Below the pieces are notes generated by a model, which was not told the origin of the DNA, did not search any database, and saw nothing but the letters and a program-made list of their open reading frames with translations. From a virus, in IMG/VR virus record IMGVR_UViG_3300021963_004264, positions 1 through 64,000 of that record: 64,000 bases of DNA. One strand, 5' to 3'. Both the position numbers and the translations under genes were made by a program. Below are positions 23,638 through 30,678 of the stretch, one piece after another; position 1 is the stretch's first letter, and every line of letters starts with the position of its first letter.

Positions 23638-23946
23638 ATGTCCTCAAAACAAAACATGACTGCAATTATCTACGATAAGCGTGGTAAAGTTGTTTCTATT
23701 GGACAAAACAGTTATGTAAAAACTCATCCTCTACAAGCGAAGTATGCTGCCTTAGCCGGTATGCCCGACAGGCAATTTCTTCATGCAGAGATCCATGCTA
23801 TTGTAAAATGTAAGGATCTTACTAAGGCCCACAAGATTTTTGTGTCACGCTGGGATCGTAAGGGTCAACCTGCTCTTGCTAAACCTTGTCCGGTTTGCAT
23901 AAGCGCCATTGAAGCCGCAGGCATCGAAATTATTGAACATACCTAA
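23638..23946 (+). CDS. Small zinc-dependent deaminase (cytidine/dCMP deaminase fold)
   Basis: A 102-residue protein with the zinc-deaminase signature: HAEIHA (H49, E51) and KPCPVC (C84, C87). It would deaminate a cytosine- or guanine-type base or nucleotide; substrate is not set by these motifs. It is shorter than T4 dCMP deaminase (193) and lacks the allosteric zinc insert. It is a one-gene unit with its own promoter on each side. Confidence 0.82.
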   Translation: MSSKQNMTAIIYDKRGKVVSIGQNSYVKTHPLQAKYAALAGMPDRQFLHAEIHAIVKCKDLTKAHKIFVSRWDRKGQPALAKPCPVCISAIEAAGIEIIEHT

Positions 23947-23955
23947 AAAAAGTGG

Positions 23956-23983
23956 TTGACAATAGTGCTAAAGATGCTATTAT
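23956..23983 (+). promoter_or_regulatory. Sigma-70-like promoter before the MoxR gene
   Basis: TTGACA (23956-23961) and TATTAT (23978-23983), 16-bp spacer, in the 73-bp gap. The upstream AAAAAAGTGG also precedes the promoter at 23577. Confidence 0.65.
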
Positions 23984-24019
23984 TAATATGTAGGTAATAG
24001 AAATAAGGAGTAACTTACA

Positions 24020-25126
24020 ATGGATACACTAACTGTAAAGCCCAGTCAAGTTAAGAGTGTTGCGCTTCGTGCAATGCTTGCAAATCGTCCTCTGTTTATT
24101 TGGGGTCCTCCCGGTATTGGTAAGAGTGAACTTGTTCAAGGTATCGCCGCTAGCGGCTCGCTAGGTAATGCCCTAGTAATTGACCTTCGTCTTGCTCTGC
24201 TTGAGCCCACAGACTTGCGTGGCTACCCCTTCCGTAATCCAGAGACTAATACAATGGATTGGTCTCCGCCGCAGGATCTTCCCAGCGAAGAACTTGCCGC
24301 ACAATACGATACAATTATCCTGTTCCTAGACGAGCTTAACAGTGCTCCGCCTAGTGTGCAGGCCGCGGCATATCAGCTTGTACTTAACCGCCGCATCGGC
24401 CAGTATGTTCTTCCTAAGAACGTTAAGATTATTGCCGCAGGTAACCGTGAAACTGACCGCGGTGTTACGTTCCGTATGCCTGCTCCGTTGGCTAACCGCT
24501 TCCGTCACATTAACATGGCAGTAGACTTTGGTGACTGGCAACGTTGGGCTATTAATAACGATATCCACCCGGACGTTATTGGTTACCTTTCCTATGCCAA
24601 GCAGGACTTGTTTGACTTCGATCCTAAGACCAGTAGCCAAGCATTTGCTACTCCTCGTTCGTGGTCATACGTTAGCGAGATCCTTTCTACGCTAGGTTTT
24701 GAAGGTGCAGAAATTTTTGAACAGAAGGCAGAAATTGCCGGTGCTGTTGGTGAAGGTATGGCGGGTAAGTTTGTTGAACACCGCCGTATTGCTAGCCACT
24801 TGCCTAAGCCAGAAGACATCCTTGCCGGTAAGGTTAAGAAGTTGGACAATAAGTTGAGCCAAGAAATTTCCGCTAAGTACAGTCTTGTTGTTGGTATGAC
24901 ATATGAGATCAACCAGCTCTATAAGGAAAATGGTACTGGTGGAGACTTTAAGAAGTGCTTCAACAATGCCGTAGCATTTTCCTACGATAACTTTGAACCT
25001 GAAATGGTAGTGTTGTTTTTCAAAACTATTATGACAGACTATGGAATTAAGTTCAATATCCGCACAGATTTGGATAAAGAACTTTACAAAATCTTCTCTG
25101 AGCGTTATACCAAGTATATCGCTTGA
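24020..25126 (+). CDS. MoxR-type AAA+ ATPase
   Basis: A 368-residue AAA+ ATPase. Walker A is GPPGIGKSE (29-37), Walker B ILFLDELNSAP (100-110), then a sensor-1 region IIAAGNRETD and an arginine-finger-type APLANRFRH. MoxR/CbbQ ATPases act as chaperones or metal-centre inserters together with VWA-domain partners. The next gene encodes such a partner, an arrangement known in bacteria and in large phages. The gene has more GC-rich codons than its flanks, with GGT/GCC/CGT preferred, which may reflect transfer or high expression. AAGGAG precedes the ATG. Confidence 0.9.
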   Translation: MDTLTVKPSQVKSVALRAMLANRPLFIWGPPGIGKSELVQGIAASGSLGNALVIDLRLALLEPTDLRGYPFRNPETNTMDWSPPQDLPSEELAAQYDTIILFLDELNSAPPSVQAAAYQLVLNRRIGQYVLPKNVKIIAAGNRETDRGVTFRMPAPLANRFRHINMAVDFGDWQRWAINNDIHPDVIGYLSYAKQDLFDFDPKTSSQAFATPRSWSYVSEILSTLGFEGAEIFEQKAEIAGAVGEGMAGKFVEHRRIASHLPKPEDILAGKVKKLDNKLSQEISAKYSLVVGMTYEINQLYKENGTGGDFKKCFNNAVAFSYDNFEPEMVVLFFKTIMTDYGIKFNIRTDLDKELYKIFSERYTKYIA

Positions 25127-25185
25127 GGAAGATAGGGTTGAGCCATCCTACCTTGTTACTCCCTACCTACAGCTCAATCCTTAAC

Positions 25186-25209
25186 GAACCCCCCGGAAAC
25201 GGGGGGTTC
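25186..25209 (+). terminator. GC-rich hairpin after the MoxR gene
   Basis: A 9-bp stem GAACCCCCC/GGGGGGTTC (25186-25194, 25201-25209) with loop GGAAAC, in the 191-bp gap between the MoxR and VWA genes. No U-run follows, so it is either a weak terminator or an RNA-stability element separating the two genes. The gap also holds the 21-bp repeat and a promoter. Confidence 0.6.
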
Positions 25210-25215
25210 ACCTTA

Positions 25216-25236
25216 TGTAAGTTGTTGATTTACAAC
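25216..25236 (+). repeat. 21-bp intergenic repeat, copy 2
   Basis: Identical to 23521-23541 over all 21 bases and placed 23 bp before the -35 at 25260, while unrelated bases surround it. Its return upstream of a second early-type promoter argues for a regulatory site. Confidence 0.6.
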
Positions 25237-25259
25237 GGAAAAATAGGTAGTTTTTCCAG

Positions 25260-25287
25260 TTGACAAACCCTCTATTTCGTGTATAAT
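25260..25287 (+). promoter_or_regulatory. Sigma-70-like promoter before the VWA gene
   Basis: TTGACA (25260-25265) and TATAAT (25282-25287), 16-bp spacer, 31 bp upstream of the ATG at 25318. Confidence 0.78.
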
Positions 25288-25317
25288 ATAAGTATAGTAA
25301 GAAGGATGGAGTAACAG

Positions 25318-26601
25318 ATGAGTACCGATACAGCAAAGCGTCAAAGCAAGACTAACAAGCCTATCCCAGAGACCAAAAAAACTTCTGCTCAAGTAGAAGA
25401 TGTGCTCATTAAGGCTCGTATTCAAATGCTAATTAGTGCTCCGTTTTTTGGCAACCTAGCTACTCGTTTGCGTTTTAAGGACGCAACAGAGTGGCTTTCC
25501 ACACTTGCCACAGACGGACGTTATTTTTATTACAACCGCAACTTTGTTGACGCAATGGCGTTTGATGAGGTTGTGTTCGGCATGGGTCACGAAGTTCTCC
25601 ATTGTGTTTACGACCACATGGATAAGAAGCGTTTAGGCAATCGTGATCCACGTCTTTGGAACATTGCTAACGATTACGTTATCAACGCAGACCTAGTTGA
25701 AGCTAAGATTGGTGAGCAGATTAAGCTCGTTGACATTTGCTTTGATTGGAAGTATCGCGGTAAGATGTCAGAAGAGATTTATGACGATCTATTCCAGAAG
25801 GCAGTTAACGAAGGTCGTGTTATTACAGTAGAAGCATTTGATGAGCATATCTACCGTGATGATGACGGCGACGACGAAGGTACGGGCGAAGGCGAGGGTA
25901 ACGATGGATCTAAAGGTCCTGTGCGTTACACTAAGGCAGAGAAGGATCAGATCAAGCAGGACTTCCAGAATGCTGTGATTCAGAGTGCTAAGGCAGCAGG
26001 CGCCGGTAACTTGCCAGGTGGTGTAAAGCGTCTTGTAGACAAGTTGCTTAACCCACAGTTGAGCTGGCGTGAACTGTTGCCAATGCAGATCCAAAGTGTT
26101 ATTAAGAGCGACTATACTTACATGCGTCCAAGCCGCAAGGGTTTAGATGCTGGCTTCTACTTGCCAGGTATGGATCGCGAACAGACTATTGATGTTGCTA
26201 TTGCTATTGACACGTCAGGTTCTATTAGCAACGATATGCTAGTAGACTTCCTTAGCGAAGTACACGGCATTATGAGTCAGTACAATGATTTTAAGATTCA
26301 TATTTGGTGTTTTGATACCGCAGTACATAACCCTGTGCTAATTACTGCTGACACTGCTAATGATCTACTTACGTATGAAATTGGTGGCGGTGGCGGTACC
26401 GACTTTGACGTAAACTTTGAATACATGAAGGAGCAAGGTATTGTTCCTAAGAAGTTTATTATGTTTACAGATGGTTATCCTTGGAACAGTTGGGGTGATG
26501 AGAACTACTGTGACAGCCTGTTTATTGTGCATGGTGGTGACGGTGGCAATACACCAACCGCACCATTCGGTATTACAGTCCCGTATACAAGGGCCGCTTA
26601 A
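25318..26601 (+). CDS. VWA-like domain protein with N-terminal metallopeptidase-like domain (DUF2201 type)
   Basis: A 427-residue protein. The first half has FGMGHEVLHCVYDHM (HEVLH, 91-95), a putative metallopeptidase signature, and DPRLWNIANDYVINADLV, as in DUF2201 proteins. An acidic linker (about 178-200) follows. The C-terminal third is VWA-like with a MIDAS sequence DTSGSIS (near residues 297-303), then IWCFDT and FTDGYPW. It is the expected partner of the MoxR ATPase encoded upstream; the pair would form a chaperone-like complex. Like the ATPase gene it uses GC-richer codons than the surrounding genes. Confidence 0.85.
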   Translation: MSTDTAKRQSKTNKPIPETKKTSAQVEDVLIKARIQMLISAPFFGNLATRLRFKDATEWLSTLATDGRYFYYNRNFVDAMAFDEVVFGMGHEVLHCVYDHMDKKRLGNRDPRLWNIANDYVINADLVEAKIGEQIKLVDICFDWKYRGKMSEEIYDDLFQKAVNEGRVITVEAFDEHIYRDDDGDDEGTGEGEGNDGSKGPVRYTKAEKDQIKQDFQNAVIQSAKAAGAGNLPGGVKRLVDKLLNPQLSWRELLPMQIQSVIKSDYTYMRPSRKGLDAGFYLPGMDREQTIDVAIAIDTSGSISNDMLVDFLSEVHGIMSQYNDFKIHIWCFDTAVHNPVLITADTANDLLTYEIGGGGGTDFDVNFEYMKEQGIVPKKFIMFTDGYPWNSWGDENYCDSLFIVHGGDGGNTPTAPFGITVPYTRAA

Positions 26602-26606
26602 GGAGT

Positions 26607-26876
26607 ATGAAAGTGTCTAGGAAGTTAGATCAAATTGAGTTTGAGCTATTAGGTAGCACCGATTTCATGGTCCACCTAGTTAGAAATAGTCGCAAAGTAA
26701 TTGGTATCTCAACAGATATCCTTGAACAGCTCTATGACTATTTGGATACACATGCTAAAGGTCTATACTATGTACGGGCTGATGAAAATAAAGTTATAGT
26801 CTATTTTGAAGATGTGATAGACAGAGAAAATGTAGATAATTTTTTGCGCCAGTTTTCTGACGAAGAAATTTATTAA
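26607..26876 (+). CDS. Hypothetical protein
   Basis: Eighty-nine residues, mixed alpha/beta, with VIVYFEDVIDRENVDNF near the end. No motif recognised. It begins 5 bp after the VWA gene with AAGGAG overlapping the end of that gene, so it is probably part of that operon. Confidence 0.55.
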   Translation: MKVSRKLDQIEFELLGSTDFMVHLVRNSRKVIGISTDILEQLYDYLDTHAKGLYYVRADENKVIVYFEDVIDRENVDNFLRQFSDEEIY

Positions 26877-26923
26877 GAATTAAATATACATATAATATAC
26901 CACATAATCAAGGAGTCTATTAT

Positions 26924-27184
26924 ATGGCAAAACAAAAGGTAAAAGAAATGTCAGAACAAGTACAAGAGACTCAGGCTGATTCAGTACCCGAGTCAATCAG
27001 TCTGCAGGATCTTCAAGTCCTACTACAGATTGTTGACCTTGCAAGTAGTCGCGGTGCTTTCCGAGGTGCAGAGTTAACACAAGTAGGTGCAATTTTTGAT
27101 AAGCTCAATGCGTTCCTATCATTTATTGCAGAACAGCAAAAAGCTCGCGACGAAGAAGCAGCCAAACAGGCTGTCGAGGAGTAA
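26924..27184 (+). CDS. Hypothetical small helical protein
   Basis: Eighty-six residues, acidic. After a polar N-terminus comes SLQDLQVLLQIVDLASSRGAF and a helix RGAELTQVGAIFDKLNAFLSF, then a charged coil. The pattern is reminiscent of hypothetical proteins in other marine T4-like phages, an impression I cannot check. AAGGAG lies upstream. The gap before it (47 bp) shows no strong promoter. Confidence 0.6.
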   Translation: MAKQKVKEMSEQVQETQADSVPESISLQDLQVLLQIVDLASSRGAFRGAELTQVGAIFDKLNAFLSFIAEQQKARDEEAAKQAVEE

Positions 27185-27188
27185 CACT

Positions 27189-27797
27189 ATGGCACAGTTA
27201 ATGAAACACGTTGGTAAGTTTGGCGAAAAACCATGCATTGTTGTATTCCGTGAACTACCAGGTGAACAAGACAATTGCTTGATTGTACAAACAGATAACT
27301 TAGAAAGCAGACAACACGACGACTTGATGAATGTTATTCAAAGTTCTGAAGCACAGCAAGCAAACGATATCAGCGAAGTATTGTTTAGACGTCAATTCAC
27401 TGACGGTAGCAATATGCTAAACACACTTCACTATGGTAAGAAGTTGCAGAAGGTTCCGGTTGGTTTAGTTCAACTAACACCTGCGCCTAACCAATCACTA
27501 CCATTAGATCAAGTTAATGCAGAAATTCGTAAACTAAAGGGAGGCTATACTCCCCCAGTTAATGATCCTTCGCATCTAGGCGAAACCTCTACCAAACCAG
27601 TAAGCACAACCGAAGCAACTTCAGATACTAACGCTGAAAGCGATGTATCAGGTATTGCAAAAACACTTCTTGCACAAGCTACTCTTATGGAAGAAGATGG
27701 TCAACGTATGCTTACAGAAGCAGAAGCTAAAAAGCAAGAAGCGTTTAGACTTGACCCGTCTTTGAGACCACCAGGTCGTCCTAAGAAAGTTAGATAA
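27189..27797 (+). CDS. Hypothetical protein
   Basis: A 202-residue protein from the ATG at 27189; upstream in-frame sequence lies inside the previous gene. The first 120 residues look folded (KPCIVVFRELPGEQDNCLIVQ), followed by a threonine/serine-rich disordered stretch and a helical region with QATLMEEDGQRMLTEAEAKK. The C-terminus is basic (RPPGRPKKVR). Function unknown. The stop is followed at once by a late-like octamer. Confidence 0.65.
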   Translation: MAQLMKHVGKFGEKPCIVVFRELPGEQDNCLIVQTDNLESRQHDDLMNVIQSSEAQQANDISEVLFRRQFTDGSNMLNTLHYGKKLQKVPVGLVQLTPAPNQSLPLDQVNAEIRKLKGGYTPPVNDPSHLGETSTKPVSTTEATSDTNAESDVSGIAKTLLAQATLMEEDGQRMLTEAEAKKQEAFRLDPSLRPPGRPKKVR

Positions 27798-27800
27798 ATA
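27793..27800 (+). promoter_or_regulatory. Late-like octamer (GATAAATA)
   Basis: GATAAATA overlaps the stop codon of the preceding gene and lies 31 bp before the GTG start at 27832. Confidence 0.5.
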
Positions 27801-27831
27801 ATAACAATAAGTTTTTAATAGGATTATATGC

Positions 27832-28170
27832 GTGTCTCATGCACCTAGCGTTGTAATTTTAGGTAGATCAAGCAATAAAATCGATAACGAATATATCAAA
27901 AATTTAATTTCTTCAATTGACCCTGAAGGTGTTCCAGAAGAATTTATTTACAGAGTATTCGTTATCGATGAGCAAGATAACAGGTTTTTAATGCCTGAAA
28001 ATTTTTATACAAAAGGTATAAAATATAACAATCTGTTTAAAACAATGAGTCGTTTCAAAACAGAACATCCAATTAAAACAGTCGAAATTGTTATCGATTT
28101 ACTATCTGTAAAAGATAAGTTAGAATCTGAAGCAAACGAAATTTTTTCCCAATTACCAAATTCAAATTAG
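27832..28170 (+). CDS. Hypothetical protein
   Basis: One hundred and twelve residues beginning with GTG after AGGA (27820-27823). VVILGRSSNKIDN and FIYRVFVIDEQDNRFLMPEN suggest a small alpha/beta fold. It is preceded by a late-like octamer and followed directly by a sigma-70-like promoter. Confidence 0.6.
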   Translation: MSHAPSVVILGRSSNKIDNEYIKNLISSIDPEGVPEEFIYRVFVIDEQDNRFLMPENFYTKGIKYNNLFKTMSRFKTEHPIKTVEIVIDLLSVKDKLESEANEIFSQLPNSN

Positions 28171-28198
28171 TTGACAATATATAACTTTGTGTTATTAT
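28171..28198 (+). promoter_or_regulatory. Sigma-70-like promoter before the lipoprotein gene
   Basis: TTGACA (28171-28176) and TATTAT (28193-28198), 16-bp spacer, starting one base after the previous stop codon. Confidence 0.7.
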
Positions 28199-28231
28199 AG
28201 TTATATGTTCAATTAACTGTACGGTATTTTG

Positions 28232-29977
28232 ATGACTCGTAATCTAGTATCATTGGTAGCAATGTCAATACTCCTCGCTTCTTGCGGAGGAGGTGGCAGC
28301 GAAACCCCCCCAGTGTTGGTATCATCTCCACAAGTATACACACCAACTACTACTACTGCCTTAGACAATCGATATAAGTTTGAACCTTTTGCATATACAC
28401 TTATGCTACCAACAGGCGAAACTACAGTAAGCTATCGATTGGGTGACTTCAAGTCATCGGATCAGTTTGCAAAAACATACAAATATAAAATTGAAGATTA
28501 CGGTTTTTTTGAAGTCTCGGTAAAAGGTCTTAACAACGGTTGTCCTAGAAGTGAGTGTGGCGAAGAATATGCACCGCCTGGGCCATGGAATCATAGACCA
28601 TATCAAATTATTGAATCTGATATTAATCGTGACGGCTACAAAGATTTCTATTTGTTTGAAACTATTCACGGATCTAGGGACCAATCTCCTAATGACTTAG
28701 TTCATGCTTTTATTAATGATGGACGAGGTCATTTTCAACTTTCAAATACTACAGTATTTGCAACAGGTACCGCTTGTACTAGACAAGGTGGTATTGGCCC
28801 ACAAGCACTAACAGCCAAAAATAAAAACAGCAATTGCGGGTATTCTACCGGCTCTACAAGACATGCACTTGTTGCAGACTTTAATAATGATGGCATGGAT
28901 GACATATTTGGTTCTATGACCTTACACCTTAGCGACAAAGGTGTACTACATAATAAAACACTAAGCAATATTCCAGATTATTTTCGCAGTAGTCATATGG
29001 GTGCGTTGTTTACGCATGACCAGTATGCAGGAGATGCAACCGGTGATAAACATATAGACATTTTTATTCCTTCTATCCATACCGCAGAGAAAGGATTTTG
29101 GGGTGATGGAACAAAAATCGATGGCTGTAGTGAATGTATTGCTACAGTACCTTGGTCTTTATTAGTTAATGATGGGACTGGAAAGTTTTCATTAAATCAA
29201 AACTTTCCTATTATGGGTGTAGGCAAAGATCATCCGTTAGTAAGACAGTACATGCCGCATAACGATCCAAATAAGGGTATCCTATGGGGAGGTAATGTGG
29301 AAAAAATGTGGGCAACAACTACGGCGATTGCTGATTTTGACAAGGACGGTCATCCTGATGTTGTAGTAGGTTGGTTCAATCCTAGAGCAACTGAAACTTG
29401 GGGATTAGGTAAGAACAGTGCCGGAGCAGTCTACTATAACGATGGTAAAAATGATTGGCGTAACCGTCCTATTATGTCATTACCTGCCAGCTTCTATAAC
29501 AATAATGGTAATGCAAACGATATTGAAGTAATGGATTTTGACGAAGACGGGTGGATTGATATTATAGTAGCATCTACTAAACACTCACCCTATTACGAAG
29601 GCAGAATACTTCAGTTTTTTAGAAATAATAAAGATGGTACATTTAGCGATGTAACTAATACTGTTCATCCGGCTCCTGAAAAGTATGCCAACGGAACAGG
29701 TACACCATTGTGGAACGGTGAAGGTCAAATCATCTTACGTGATTTCAACGGTGACGGTAGATTAGACATAGTTGATAGTAACACGTATACTTACGTACTG
29801 CTTAATAATGGTTATGGAAAATTTACAATGTACGACTCACACAATTTTCCTAGAGTTACAGGAAGTGACGGTACATATTTTCCTATAAAAATTGATTTAA
29901 ACTATGGATTTATTGGTTACGGAACTACTTGTGCCGCAGACAAATGCACAACTTCATATTTTCAAGTTAAACAATAG
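28232..29977 (+). CDS. FG-GAP/VCBS-repeat lipoprotein
   Basis: A 581-residue secreted lipoprotein. The N-terminus is a signal peptide with lipobox: LVSLVAMSILLASC, C18 being the lipidated cysteine, then GGGG. At least six Dx(N/D)xDGxxD calcium-loop units mark an FG-GAP beta-propeller: DINRDGYKD, DFNNDGMDD, DATGDKHID, DFDKDGHPD, DFDEDGWID and DFNGDGRLD. Cysteine pairs (CPRSEC, CSEC, CAADKC) suggest periplasmic or surface folding. It is an envelope protein of bacterial type, unusual for a T4-like phage; it could change the infected cell's surface or be of host origin. It has its own promoter at 28171. Confidence 0.85.
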   Translation: MTRNLVSLVAMSILLASCGGGGSETPPVLVSSPQVYTPTTTTALDNRYKFEPFAYTLMLPTGETTVSYRLGDFKSSDQFAKTYKYKIEDYGFFEVSVKGLNNGCPRSECGEEYAPPGPWNHRPYQIIESDINRDGYKDFYLFETIHGSRDQSPNDLVHAFINDGRGHFQLSNTTVFATGTACTRQGGIGPQALTAKNKNSNCGYSTGSTRHALVADFNNDGMDDIFGSMTLHLSDKGVLHNKTLSNIPDYFRSSHMGALFTHDQYAGDATGDKHIDIFIPSIHTAEKGFWGDGTKIDGCSECIATVPWSLLVNDGTGKFSLNQNFPIMGVGKDHPLVRQYMPHNDPNKGILWGGNVEKMWATTTAIADFDKDGHPDVVVGWFNPRATETWGLGKNSAGAVYYNDGKNDWRNRPIMSLPASFYNNNGNANDIEVMDFDEDGWIDIIVASTKHSPYYEGRILQFFRNNKDGTFSDVTNTVHPAPEKYANGTGTPLWNGEGQIILRDFNGDGRLDIVDSNTYTYVLLNNGYGKFTMYDSHNFPRVTGSDGTYFPIKIDLNYGFIGYGTTCAADKCTTSYFQVKQ

Positions 29978-29979
29978 GT

Positions 29980-30678
29980 TTACTTAAAACCAATTTGCAT
30001 GAATCTTGTGTACGCAGGTGTTTTCATAATGCCTGCGTACAACCTTTTCTGCATTGGGTACTTGGCAAACATTTCTTCAATACTTGTGCAAGTATTAATG
30101 TGACCAATGTAGCCTTCGCTGTCGTTGGTTTGCATAGCAATTAATTGACTGCTGTCAGCAGTATCAAACCAATGTGTGTCCATGTGTTCACAACTGGTAT
30201 TAATAACAACATCGGGTGTGGTCTGAATAAGTTCACCACCAGTTTCAAATAGCATGTTACTGGTACATAATGTACTTGCATCAGCAACAACACCTTTGAA
30301 CTTCCAACTATCTTGTACATAACGTTGATTGAAACGTTCTGCTAATTCAATTGCACCAGCATCAACATCAATGCCGTATACTCGCTTAACATCAGCAATG
30401 TTAAACAAAGGCTGTACAATACTGCCTACCCAACAACCTAGCAGTGCAACTGTATACTCATGAGTGTATACCATGTTGCGGAATAGTTTTTCTAATAACC
30501 AACTCTTGCTTGCCAACTGACCTTTGCTGAATGCATCTCTAGGATAACCACCGTATATGGCTCGTTCAAAGTAACTAGGAGGCATAGCAACAAAACTGCT
30601 TTCGCTGTCAATGTATGCTTCTACTTTTGCCCAGGTATTAATGTTGATTGTATCTATTTCGCAGCCACTCATAATCAT
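29980..30678 (-). CDS. SAM-dependent methyltransferase-like protein
   Basis: A 232-residue class I methyltransferase-like protein. VALLGCWVGSIVQPLF is the motif I loop (a variant of GxGxG), YGIDVDAGAIELAERFNQRY holds the acidic motif II, and VVINTSCEHM is the strand before the catalytic loop. Target unknown: sugar, protein or nucleic acid. It is the last gene of the minus-strand series and overlaps the end of the 1099-residue repeat gene by 41 bp. It converges with the lipoprotein gene, 2 bp apart, with no visible terminator between. Confidence 0.65.
   Translation of the reverse strand: MIMSGCEIDTININTWAKVEAYIDSESSFVAMPPSYFERAIYGGYPRDAFSKGQLASKSWLLEKLFRNMVYTHEYTVALLGCWVGSIVQPLFNIADVKRVYGIDVDAGAIELAERFNQRYVQDSWKFKGVVADASTLCTSNMLFETGGELIQTTPDVVINTSCEHMDTHWFDTADSSQLIAMQTNDSEGYIGHINTCTSIEEMFAKYPMQKRLYAGIMKTPAYTRFMQIGFK

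Noticed and set aside
25186-25209. GC-rich hairpin as a strong rho-independent terminator
   Set aside because: The stem is strong but no U-run follows, so I list it only with moderate confidence as a weak terminator or stability element.
29978-29979. Terminator between the convergent genes at 29977 and 29980
   Set aside because: Only two bases separate the stops and no hairpin with U-run is visible there.
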